Shown in pieces: positions 33,088 through 43,829 of a stretch of DNA of 64,000 nt. The position numbers were made by a program, and so were the translations under genes. The notes beneath the pieces were generated by a model, which saw only the letters and a program-made list of their open reading frames with translations, did no database searches and was not told the DNA's origin. Within the stretch, counting starts at the first letter, position 1. Every line of letters begins with the position of its first letter. Origin of the DNA: Syncephalastrum monosporum B8922 (lineage: Eukaryota; Mucoromycota; Mucoromycetes; Mucorales; Syncephalastraceae); assembly GCA_000697355.1 (NCBI GenBank), contig JNEN01000784.1, forward strand, positions 62,001 to 126,000. The letters are read 5' to 3'.

Positions 33088-34038
33088 CGGGTGGAGCAGG
33101 GGTGCTTGCTGCTGGAAACTACCAGCCTTTGTCATGCGCGCGGGCGGGACGAGACCAAAACCACGGGGCGGGGACATGAAGCCGATGTCCGAGTTGCTGC
33201 GCGCGTCGAAGGATTGGGAGCGCAAGCTAAAGAGGTCGTTGAAGACGGGCGTGGTCGGAGCGGAGCCATTGTGCTGGAAGGGATCGATGAAAGGGTCGGG
33301 CTTATTGTAGTCTGCGGGGGACAAGAGATCGCTGGGGAGGGGCGAGAATGAGTCGTAAGAGAACTGGATCTTTTTTGAAAAGATGCTCAAGGGCGAGGAG
33401 ACGTCCTGAACGGGGGTAGGCGTTGAGGTAGAATTCGTCGAGGTTGGGTTATTCGTTGCTGTCGCGGTCGCGGTCGTTGTTGTCGTGGAAGAAGGGTTCA
33501 TCTGAGGGACGATCGAACCCCGCTTGATGTGCAGGTTCTTCTTGGCCATCTCCGCCTTGAGGAGCGTGCCGCGTTCTTGATCAACTCGCTTGCCGTTCAG
33601 CACCTCGACGGCCTCGATCGCCTCGAGCCGCGTGCGGAAGCGTGCAAAGCCGATCTAGAGTAATGAATTCATTTGTCAGCATTAGAGTTTAAATTGCACG
33701 GTAAAGTAAAAGTAACGTATTATATCATCGATGAATGAATGTATTACCATTTGCTTTTTGCCAGCGTTGGCAGGGTCCTCTTCCTGATCCTTGCAGTGCC
33801 ATTTCAGCGATGCCGCTTCAAAGCCAGGAGAGAAGATAAACATGTTTTGGAATTCTCTCTCGGACATGTCATCCGGAAAGCCAACGACAAAGATCGTTGT
33901 GACGTCGTCGTAGGATGTAAAAGATGCCGAGGCGGGCTGTGCGGGGCCAGTGTAGAAGGGCTGTGCCAGCGGATGAACCCGCATGTCGGTCGAATACGGT
34001 GGGAGGGAGTGGGCAAGTTGACCCGCTTCGCTCGTCAT
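32458..34038 (-). CDS. WHI3: Whi3-like RNA-binding protein with two RRMs and poly-Q
   Basis: Cytoplasmic mRNA-binding protein of the Whi3/Whi4 type, which in other fungi controls cyclin and formin mRNAs through RNP condensates. Two exons: 34038-33748 and 33654-32458, about 495 residues. The N-terminal RRM ([20 protein letters not shown] ... [20 protein letters not shown]) is split by the intron. The middle is long and disordered, with Thr/Ser runs and two poly-Gln tracts of about 13 and 20 residues. The C-terminal RRM starts [20 protein letters not shown] (residue 403) and ends in [13 protein letters not shown], the diagnostic end of Whi3 RRMs. Poly-Q length differs between fungi and is linked to Whi3 condensation in Ashbya (established knowledge). 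Convergent with oxidoreductase copy B. Confidence 0.9.
32775..32836 (-). repeat. CAG/CAA repeat, longer poly-Gln tract of the Whi3-like gene
   Basis: CTG/TTG triplet run on the plus strand encoding about 20 Gln, with pure CAG in the middle and CAA interruptions at one end. A prime candidate for length variation between strains. Confidence 0.9.
33052..33088 (-). repeat. CAG/CAA repeat, second poly-Gln tract of the Whi3-like gene
   Basis: Triplet run encoding about 13 Gln, interrupted by CAA codons. Confidence 0.9.
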
Positions 34039-35328
34039 TCTTATTATCTAGTATTTACACAGAATATAAAATGAAAACAGGGGGTTGGGGGGGAGGGCAA
34101 AAATCCAAGAGGGCCAGAAAAGAAGAAGAGAGAAAGGAAAGAGAGAGAACAGCCCAAGGAATATAGAGCGGCTAAATGTTCTTGCCGCAACCCAATCCTG
34201 AGATTTTTCCTATCCCAACCAATCCCACCAAACGCAACGCAAAAAGGTGCGACTTGACCAAATTGCTCACTTCATTCGTTAGCTCGGCTGCCCTTTTTAG
34301 ATATTACCTATATTCTTTTGTACTAAATAATCTCTTTCTGTATGTTACGTGTGGCTGTTTCTATTTTGACCTTTTTCAAGGCCTATCCATGCAATTCTAT
34401 GCTGAATAAGCGGCTACGTATCATTGTACGTGGAGATTACCGGCCATGATCATGGGCTCAGGGCAACCCATTAAGTTGTATTCGGCGTCATCTCGAACAA
34501 CACGACCCGTTTCTTGATTATGATATTAATAGTCAGAGATATGGTCCTAAACATATACCCATACGTAATCATTCATGAAGACACCAAAAAAAGTAGCTTT
34601 TTTTTTTTTTTTTGGTGAACTATATGTATGGTAGGGATACCTTACGAAATAATACATATTCGATATAGACTTTGCAGGAAATAAACCCATGTCCACTCAT
34701 TATCATCTCTTTAGCAGAAAGATGTAACGATTTCTTCCCTACTTGAGAAGCATCTCAAAAGCTAAGCAAGTTCGTGTTTCTACTGAGCCAAAGTAAGACT
34801 GAGAAAACACACACGGTTGGCTGCAAAAATCGATTTTGTGTCACCCAAAAAAAATGGCGCGTTTGTTAGATTCGACCTGATGCGCCTGGCCGAGAGATAC
34901 TTTTCGTCTCATTGCGCATACTTATGCTACCTTGCATTAGACAATCTCTCCCCGTCTGTCTGTCATACAGCTGGATTATATCGCATACAAGGTTATACAT
35001 ACACGTATGCTGACAAACAAGATTGCTTTCTTCGGTCTCGCCCTTTGTGAAGTTAACAGTGGGCGGTTATGCAAAAAGAAGTGATTTATAGAAAGCAGCC
35101 TGCGTTTCTCGAGATTACATACCATTATCTCTCTTAAGTGGGTCTGTGTAAAGCAGATCTAATATAAGCAGATGTTGACTTAAAGCAGTGGCAGGTGTGT
35201 GTGTGATTTGAAGCCGCCGTGCATGGTTTGAGAAGGCTGAGCCAACCAAAAATGGCAATTTTTGTATCCACGTCGACTTGCCTCGCTGCGTCTGGCAGTT
35301 TTTCTTCACCCGCTTGTTATCTGCTACG
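34039..35328. other. divergent spacer Whi3-like / uridine kinase-like
   Basis: 1.3 kb, AT-rich, with poly-T at 34598-34613 and purine runs at 34110-34150 adjoining the Whi3-like gene. Should contain both promoters. No gene recognised. Confidence 0.55.
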
Positions 35329-36520
35329 ATGTCGATTGATCCCTCAGCGTACAATGACCCAAGGTCAGTCCATCCAACGGATCTTTTGCGTGTGCCTTAC
35401 ATTCGTACAGCTATTTTAAATTGGCGCCTCAGTCGTCCATGCTTGTTGCTGTCGCAGGCGGTGCCGATGCAGGCAAGGTAAAGTAAGAGTAGTGGTAGAT
35501 CACGCGACGACAATGGGTCTCAATCCATAAACAAGCGCAATGTATGCGATCTGCTCATGACGCGACTGGCGGGACACTACGCCGCCAAGGTGACGACTCT
35601 CAGCCTGACAGACTTCTACCGAGAACTGACACAAGAAGAACGCGCGTTGTATGAGCAAGGCCAGTTCAACCTCGACCACCCAGGTAACAACACTTTTGCG
35701 CTTTCCACAGGAACCCGATAGCTAATAAAGACTGTAGAGGCCTACGATTTCGATCTGCTCTACGAAACTCTGACGCAACTCCTGGCGGGCCATGCCGCGG
35801 ATGTACCTGTGTTTGATATGCTGACCCATAAACGGACGGGCATGCGTAGGGTCGAACCCGTGAATGTGATCCTCGTTGAAGGCACCCTCGTCCTCTACCC
35901 GAAGCAAGTACGCGACTTGTTTTTCATGAAGGTCTTTATCGATGTCGACAGCGATCAGCGTCTTGCCCGCCGAGGTATATTAAGATAGAGATCGATGATG
36001 TGCCCTGAAACTCATCCGAAAACCAGTCTCCAAGCCAGACCACAGTTACCGCAATGGCCGACGCATGACCCTGCAAGAGATCCTCGTTGAATATGTCGAG
36101 TTTGTCAAGCCCATGTTTGATGATTTTGTGTCTCCTGTACGTGTTTGACCGTCAACGCATGATAAGCAACTCAAAAACATGGGTCAGAGCAAAAAATTTG
36201 CAGATATCATTATACCCCGTGGCACGGAGAACCCGGCTGCACTTCAGGTCCTGGGACATCACCTCGAAGACCATCTCAAGTCGCGTGCGCGTGCGAATGA
36301 GCAAAACAACCAGAACGGCACGGCTACGCCCAAGGCCAATGATACGAAGCGCAGCAAGTCGCCCACCCCCCTCTGGTCGCGCCGCCAGGTCCACCAAGGT
36401 TTGCTTTCGCCGACCCCGAGCGCAACCAGCTCGACGACACCGTCGCGTGCTAGCAGTTTCCGCAACCTGGAACTTCTGGGCTCCCCGGCTGAACGCGCAT
36501 ACAAACAGGTGCCCGAGTAA
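35329..36520 (+). CDS. divergent uridine kinase-like protein, altered P-loop
   Basis: P-loop NTPase of the uridine/cytidine kinase (PRK) family. Six exons: 35329-35363, 35411-35477, 35536-35683, 35738-35974, 36027-36136, 36188-36520, about 309 residues. Family blocks: TDFYRELTQEE (usually DSFYR), QGQFNLDHPEAYDFDLL, VILVEGTLVLYPKQVRDLFF, MKVFIDVDSDQRLARR, EYVEFVKPMFDDF and KKFADIIIPRGTENPAAL. The Walker A motif reads GGADAGKR (residues 28-35), where active kinases have GGSASGKT/S: the Thr/Ser that coordinates Mg-ATP is Arg. The codon for this residue begins exon 3, so an acceptor error is the main alternative, but no other AG nearby gives Thr or Ser in frame. The C-terminal about 80 residues are Ser/Thr-rich and not part of the fold. 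Possibly a low-activity or regulatory paralogue. Confidence 0.82.
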
Positions 36521-39187
36521 ACTCATTCTATAGCCTGTCATGGCTAGCATCACCATGCCTTTCTTGCATTTATAACATATACTCAACTCACTTGATCCAC
36601 TTTTTTGCATATCATTGGATAAAAACATGCACTTACTACTAGATTTCTTTGATGAAACCCATCCTTAGACGCTGTGTATGTAATATGCTAGGTCTAAGCT
36701 TCTTGGAAAGCTCCCGCATACAGTGCATACAACGATGCAAAGGGGGCTGATATCACGTGTTTTTTAAAATGCTGTGTTACTCTGTGGCCTGATGTAAATT
36801 GGATACAGGGAGAAGGCATCCGTATAGAATATTATGCACATGAGGCTCTCTGGATTTGTTTACCTCAGGTAGGAAGCACCCTCGGTAGCGATGCTTCATG
36901 GAATAGGGTCACACTGGTAAGAGTCACGACTATATTGCCATAACATACATAACTAGATACATGCACCTCTTTCCCTAATGCCTATACGCCTATCAGAAGG
37001 GTACTTGTGATATAATTACTGTGGACGATGACCCTAATAAGATCAAACACCATCACAAAAAAAATAGTGATATCATGGATTCGGCAATGCAGCCACTAAT
37101 GCGGCAGACCCCTTCAGACACGGGGGCGCAAAGGAGCGCCGAGGCTTGGTGGTTGCTCGTAGGTTTAAAAGTCCTGTGCACCATGCACATATGTACTAAT
37201 CTCTTATTTCAGTACGCAACAGCACGCCATATTCGTCACCAGATGCCATTATATTATACGACAGAACTTCCGACCTTTTTTAAGTCGTATGACCTACACG
37301 CTTGATGGAAACTCTGCATGAGTCTCTCACTATCGTCCCTTATCCCCCACTCCGTCTCCCTGGGATGGAAAATGATAATGAAACAAACAAAGACTGTACA
37401 GAATCCTCCTAGTCTGCAAATGCATATCGACACATGGTCCCATCCTCCGTGGTGGCCAGACGTCTTTGAGGAGATAATCGTTTTGGCAGAGGTAGATCAA
37501 CATCCAAACATTGTGGAAAGCAAAACAAAGGGTGCATACTAACAGCATGGAAAGAGTCAAGACGACATGTTATTGATTTGCGCCGAGGCAAAATAAGCTA
37601 TATTCCCTACGCATGGCCACTAATTGGATCATTGTCCTCTCGAGCATGATTTTATGGTGCTCCCTTGTTTGCAGCAATCAATGGTAGCCTGAAATTGTGA
37701 CTAAAACAAACTTGCGTATCCCCGGAGAAACTTTATTTGAGCACCCCGATCGTGAATCCATAACTGGAACAAGCATCAGATGTACACGTGCCACATGCAC
37801 AGCGTTTCTATAAAAATATTCATAAAAGCCATGCATTATGTGGCCGAAATGGAAAATGTTTGGAGCATTCGAATATTTGTTATGAAAATGCACGCTATAG
37901 CGGATACACATACTATGACGGCTTTACTAAGTACATTGTTTTGTGCCCGACATAAGGATTTATTTTGCTTTCGCGCTGTAATACTTCATAAAACCTTTGT
38001 GACGCTTTCGATGACCTTAATAGGCACCTAGTGACAAAATAGCCATTTGCTGACGCGTTATGTTCGCCATATTCCAACTGCAATACTCAACGTGTGAGTG
38101 GTGAATGGCTAGGCGTGGGAATCATTAATGCACTCTGGAAGAATTATAAAAGCGAGCGAAGTTACTGATGAATCAAAACAAATACTCCATCTGCTTTGCT
38201 GTGCATATTTTCAGCACAGTTTTGATGCGATTCGCGAACCACCATATGAACATGAAACGCGCTGCCGACCCAGCGCTGCATTATTCATATTCCACTTATG
38301 AGCACAAATTACAATCATGGGCAAATCCATGCACCAGATCTTCTGGGAAGAAACCTGCAGTTTGCGGGGTCACTTAATGCCCCCCGCAATTTACTCACGA
38401 TACGGGTGTGTTAAACTTGTTATGCATATTTCTGTCATGCTGCTGCTCATAGTGTACATAGAGTCATTGTGGCTGAGGCAAAACAATAGCTTAGTACATA
38501 TGTACATTACGCAGAGGGTGTCTATAACCTGCGAAAGACCACTAAAAGAACGCAATCGGCGCTTCTCTCCGCCGCAGTCTTGTGAACTCTGCAGTAAAAG
38601 CTGCTGCAGTGCCAGATATAGGAGCGTAAAATACCTCTGTCTATGTACAAAGCCACTGGAGGAGAAGCTGCACCATCATCTAAATGTACAAAGCTGCGCA
38701 TATGGAGATATACCCAAAAGTAATTTGCACGTCTGTTTGAATTACTTTTGCTTTGAAATTCTCGCGGTTTGTTCTATAGTAGTGAGTGTTTAATTCCACT
38801 GGAGTATTGAACAGTAGTTAGTATTCACAGTACAACACCCTGCAAATAAAGGCATAGCGTTAGCTACTAGCAAGTTGAAATTTAATGTGCATGTGAATTC
38901 GAAACAGATGTATCTTCTCCTGTAGTGACCTTTATGCTAATTGCAACTGCAGCGTTTGATTAACCTACTATTTAGCAGACAGTGCGGTGCCATGACACGG
39001 TGCATTCTTTCCTCTACTCGTTTACTTTCTAGGTGTGGCTGAGTCATGCTCCCATCTGCGCACATACATGCATGAAGTCGAATAGGTCAGCAGCACCGTC
39101 TGTCACCAGACGCAGCAAGCTTTTGTCTGTCTGTATGAGCGTTACTGCAAGGCTGCGCTGCTGCGCGAAGTTGCATAGCAGAAAAGG
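36521..39187. other. 2.7 kb AT-rich gene-poor spacer
   Basis: No open frame above about 160 codons and none with recognisable motifs. Composition is flat and AT-rich. I saw no repeats or RNA genes by eye. Confidence 0.5.
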
Positions 39188-39195
39188 TATATAAA
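39188..39195 (+). promoter_or_regulatory. TATA box of the small secreted peptide gene
   Basis: TATATAAA, 89-96 bp upstream of the ATG at 39284, followed by a pyrimidine/CAT-containing stretch (CTTTTCATCTCATCAATC) that could hold the transcription start. Confidence 0.65.
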
Positions 39196-39283
39196 CGACA
39201 CAAGTCTCATGCTTTTCATCTCATCAATCTTAACCATCAGGGCTTTTCCTTCTTATCTCTGACTCAACTGATACTACTACATC

Positions 39284-39480
39284 ATGCGTTTCTCCATTGC
39301 TCTGGCCTTCATTTTTGGTGCTGTCTTGCTGCAAGCCAACTTTGCTGATGCTGCCCCTAACCGAAAGGCAGACGAAGCGGACGATGTCACACCATGTAAG
39401 ACAGGATGCGTCAAAATAGTTTTGCACCAAGTACTTACGTCATAATCAATTATGTAAAAGATGGTCCCTGCAATCCATGA
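39284..39480 (+). CDS. small secreted peptide precursor, Cys-rich tail beyond an in-frame TGA
   Basis: Exon 1 39284-39395 encodes a clear signal peptide (MRFSIALAFIFGAVLLQANF, then ADA|AP as likely cleavage) and a short charged propeptide-like stretch. A 65-nt intron (GTAAGA...GTAAAAG) joins T|AT, giving ...VTPYGPCNP and then TGA at 39478-39480, 43 codons in all. In the same frame after the TGA there are five more Cys codons (at 39481, 39493, 39520, 39526 and 39532) before TAA at 39535-39537, spaced C-x3-C-x8-C-x-C-x-C. The unspliced reading gives a 54-codon alternative with CKTGC. It could be a functional very short peptide, a recently inactivated cysteine-rich secreted protein, or a base error. 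No homologue recognised; role unknown. Confidence 0.55.
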
Positions 39481-39537
39481 TGCATATGGGAATGCGTTGA
39501 CCCTGAAAGACCGGAACTTTGCCATTGTGTTTGTTAA

Positions 39538-42063
39538 ATGTAGCGACAGGACAATAAATCACTTTGTCTCTTTACTCGGTTACTCGAGAGTGAACTAAAC
39601 CAGATATCAAGTTGATGTATGTGGAGGTTTTGGAATGCGAACAATGTGGGGCAGTTATAGCGTATGGGATCTATAAAGAAGACGGTCGACAAGTAGCATC
39701 TGGATTAGTGCCATGCGTGTTTTCAATTGTTAAGCTACAAGCAATGTTCTGACACATTATGTGTCTACAGAGAAAGTTCCACTCCTTCCCTTTTCGCCAA
39801 TTTTAGTGTCTGATGAACGAACGTCTGGCTATTAGAAATGACCGCAACTAAGCAGCAGCAGCGCTTCCAACAATGCGGGTAATACACCTTCAGATTCAAA
39901 AGGCTTCCAGGCCAAGACAAGCCCAACAAACGAAGCGGCCGTGTCAGCCAAGTAGACGGGGGATATATATTAGTTCACCATCTTTCAGCGGATGTACAGA
40001 GCAAGCTAGCTGTGTAATATTGTAGGTACACTACTGCGTATTCCAGACGCCGATTGCTGCTGATACAGAAGTACGCAGAGAGCTGGAACACCACGAGTCA
40101 ATGCCTTTTGCATCCGCTTATACCGCGAAATATTGATCAGATAATTAGGCTGAAATGACAGACTTTCTGAGGGGAAATGATCAGAGAGTGTAAACAGACT
40201 TCACAGCGTAGTAATAATAGAAAGTCTAGTGTAAGTCACGTTTTAGCACGTCCTACATGGACAAAACTCGACAACCCGCCCATAGGAGCCATTTTCAAGA
40301 ATATGGTAGGCCTCACTGTGATGAAGGACAAACAAAACTGAACAGCTATAGACAAGAAAAGCGCAGCCGTCGCAACGCAATGACGGCAATCCACAGTGAC
40401 AAAGCATACCTATATAACGAAGCATAAAGTGCAACCAATCGTAACCTTTAGCATGTAGAATGATGCAAGTCGAGTAGTCGACGCTGAACACCGATGCGCA
40501 ACAAGTAGTCCAAGTAGATAAGGTACAGGTATATTTCTCACCGTAAATTTGGGAGATATTACAGTGGAATAAGCAGACACGACCCAGCTTGGCAATAACA
40601 CTTCGCCTTGGAGTGGAAAGGGGAGCTTAATAAAGATCACGTCCCGTGGCGACTGAACATGAGCCGTGGGATACGTCTGCCTATACGAAAACTTGGAGTA
40701 ATACCAAATTATGTACCCAATTTAAACAGCAGAATAGCATCATGAATGAAGGGAATTTAATAAGTCTGTCTTATGGGACCCGACTCGCGCCCGTGCCGAA
40801 GTTGAGGATGCCAAATCGAAACGCCGCTCACGCCGAGAATATTTATGATTGGACGCTCTGACCATCGAATGCTGTAGTGCAAGCTGAAACCCAAAGCTAA
40901 CACTCAAAACAACGCGAGATAAAAAATTCTGTCATGCCTGTGATTAAGGAAAAATCTTTGTATTCAATAGCGTCGTTTATTTATGGGCATTTGGCGGGCA
41001 CAAAAAATCCGGCCGTGAACGCGAGAATATAGTGTGACCTCCATCCTTATTTTTTATAGTGAGATTACACATTCGATCCGTTGTGTGACAAACAGATGCA
41101 GGAACCCCACAACCGCATCAGCCCTGATACCGTCGCCAACGTAACATACAGAAAAAGTTGTGCATTTCCCCGCGCCCCCATAATTACAGTCGACTACACG
41201 ATGCAAATAGCTCTTATATACAAATGTTTAGATTCTGATTTTCTCGTTTATTTTTCCAGTCAGACAATACCTATGGCATGAAATTCCGGGAGTTTCCGAT
41301 CTAAGATTACCCAAACCAAGGAGTGAATACAATTCCCAGCGGGCCGGATAGTGCAAAGCGAAAATGATACAGTAATTGTACTGGGCCAAGAGGGCGGGCG
41401 GCGGCGGTAACGGGGCTGGACAAGAAAGAACCTGCGTGGGTTCGAGAATGTTTGTTGCCACCCATGAAACCCCGAATAGACCGCTTTTTATTCATCCTTC
41501 CAATGCAATGCCGCGTGCGTACACATGTATTTTATGTGTATGTACGTGATTGTAAAGTGGTGAAAGTTTATACATTGTTAAATTAAAAAAAGAAAGAAGA
41601 GCAAGAATCAGGAAAATACCAGAGTCGGAAAGAACAGCGTGGATGATACTGTAAATAGACAACGGAAAGTGCAATGACGGCAGAAGTCTTTGTTGGGAGG
41701 GTTAAAATGTAGGCAAAGCAGGTCCCTTCTTTTTAAAGATACGCTTAACCTCTTTTGGACAATGGCATCACTCAAGCGAGTTTGCGAGTTTTCATGCAGC
41801 CCAGCACAGGTTTTTTTTTTCGAGCCTTGCTCTTTTGATTCTGAACTCTATCATCCTAATATAAAGAGAGAATAGAAAGAAAGAAGAGCTCAACACTTTC
41901 TTTTTTCCACTTGTGTGCTCCCACCTAGCCTTATTTCCTTACTTTATTTTATCATTATCTATCTTTTTTATTTATTTATTTCCTCCTACCTTTATCGCTC
42001 CGTTACGTCTCGCTTTCCGCTTTCCTCATTGCGTCGTTACGCATTTCATTCACATTGGATCTT
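39538..42063. other. 2.5 kb AT-rich spacer upstream of the GATA factor
   Basis: No recognisable gene. The last about 170 bp (41890-42055) are strongly pyrimidine-rich (CTTTCTTTTTTCCAC, TTTATTTATTTATTTCC), typical of fungal promoters and leaders for the gene that follows. Confidence 0.55.
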
Positions 42064-43829
42064 ATGGCCCCCATTGCGCTGAAGCTCAAGGACGGCAAGA
42101 CAGTGCTCTCGCCGTTCTCGACCTTTGAAACGGAGGATGAGCTTACCAAAACGTGGCGCGTGTGCACCAAAGTCAAAGATGCCTTGGAGAACGGCTCGCG
42201 GCTCGAGAACCTGTCTTGGCGTCTCTGGTTCCGACATAATGTCGACGAGCAGCGAAAGAAAGACATTAGACCAAGACCAACACCGTCACTTCCCTCTCAA
42301 CCCGTGAAACCACCCTCGCCTCCGACCCACCAGTTTGCCATGATGATGGGCGACAGCACAGCCGCGGCCTCTGAGGACCCGCAGCGGCAATATCGACGCA
42401 TGCTTCGTCTTCAGCAGGAGCAGCAGTGGCTTCACAAGGATGTGAGCCAGGTGGATCCTGGCATGACATCCACCACCACCGCCGCCGCCGCCAGCGGGAC
42501 AACGTTTCCAGTACAGCAACAGCAGCATCAGCCGCAGAATCTGTCACTCCAACCACAGCAGCACCCTTATCCGGCATCTGACCTGGCGTATGACCCAGCA
42601 CCAGCGCCAGCAGCACCGCCTCCGCAGCGATCGGTCGCTGGCGATCCCCCCGGTCCCACCAGTACAAACAGCTGCACGATCACACCACCCTCGACGGCAG
42701 CGTCGTCGTCGTCGGCATGGATGGATGGCTTGCTGGACACCACCTCTTTTGAAAAGATGGATGCTATACCAGCTGACCCAATGTCCGCTTCCATTCAATT
42801 CGATCCCTCGACCTCGGGTATGATGCAGTCGTTTTACCCCGACAACTTTTACGTACCCCCGACACTTCCCAATAACACGCTGCACAACAAGATGCTTTCC
42901 ATGCTGCCTCCTGAGACACTTGCCTCGGCGGAGCGTCTGCTCATGCCGCAGGATATCATCATGCAGGACATGGCCTCCATGGTGCAGCAGCAACAGCAGC
43001 AGGAACAGCAGCAGCAGCAGCCACCGCCCCCACAACCACAACCACAACAACAACAACAGCAGCAGCGGCGGCAGCAGCAGCAGCAACAGCAGGCAGGTGT
43101 AATGCTTAATGCGGATACCAATTCCGTTCCGGTGTCTCCCGTTGATACCACCACCTCTGTGCAGACGACCTGTTTTACCGGCACCCTCCAATTCAGTGAC
43201 CCTCCGAACGCACCACCCCAGCAACCGGAGCCACAACAACACACGGTGTGTTCCAATTGTGGGACAACGAGCACCCCACTCTGGCGACGCTCAGCGGACG
43301 ACCAGCTGCTCTGCAACGCGTGTGGCCTCTAGTATGTGTCCTAGTCTAGACTCCCTTTTTTTTTTTCTCTCTCTCTTGTTTGCTAACCTAGACATTAGTT
43401 TAAAACTGCACAATGCGCCGCGACCCAAACATCTCAAACCCCAATCCGGCCGGAAGGATGCACGTGGAGAAGACGATCTTATTCAGTGCTCCAACTGTGC
43501 AACCACGACCACGCCTCTATGGCGCCGGGACGATGATGGCCATCCGCTGTGCAATGCCTGTGGCCTTTAGTAAGTAGCAATTGCGTATAGAAGGTAAAAT
43601 GGAAGTGAAACTTACTTTTCGATGTAGCCTCAAACTCCATCATCAAAAGCGGCCGCTGTCAATGAAGACAGACAAGATCAAGAAGCGTCAACGGGTGGAT
43701 GTCCCTCAACAACAGCAACAACAACAGCAGCAGCAGCAGGCACAACCAAATCGGCGACCATCGCCCAAGAAGGCGAGGGAAAACGGTCCTGCATACCAAC
43801 AAGAGCCGTTTTATTACGAGTTCCGATAA
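42064..43829 (+). CDS. GATA transcription factor with two class IVa zinc fingers
   Basis: Nuclear DNA-binding regulator. Three exons: 42064-43331, 43399-43569, 43628-43829, about 546 residues. The N-terminus has the fungal GATA-factor box ([15 protein letters not shown]) found in AreA/Gat1-type nitrogen regulators. A long Gln/Pro/Ser-rich middle follows, probably an activation region. The two fingers are [14 protein letters not shown]...CNAC and [14 protein letters not shown]...CNAC, each C-X2-C-X17-C-X2-C, about 33 residues apart; the basic tail [20 protein letters not shown] follows the second. Each finger is cut by an intron at the same codon (CGL-Y, phase 2). Two-finger fungal GATA proteins are usually siderophore repressors, but the Cys-rich region of that group is absent here, so nitrogen regulation is the better guess. 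Start: ATG at 42064; the frame also opens at an upstream TTG. Confidence 0.92.
42985..43092 (+). repeat. CAG/CAA-rich poly-Gln and Pro-Gln coding repeat in the GATA gene
   Basis: Runs of CAG/CAA interrupted by CCA/CCG and CGG codons, encoding Q-rich and PQPQ segments just before the first zinc finger. A shorter Gln run lies at 43706-43741. Confidence 0.85.

Noticed and set aside
42544..43242. Leu-rich and Cys-rich minus-strand frames opposite the GATA gene
   Set aside because: Antisense readings of the CAG repeat (poly-Leu, poly-Cys); not real genes.
42064..43829. Identification of the GATA factor as a siderophore repressor (SRE/Fep1)
   Set aside because: Two fingers fit, but the Cys-rich region between them is absent and the N-terminus has the AreA-type box.
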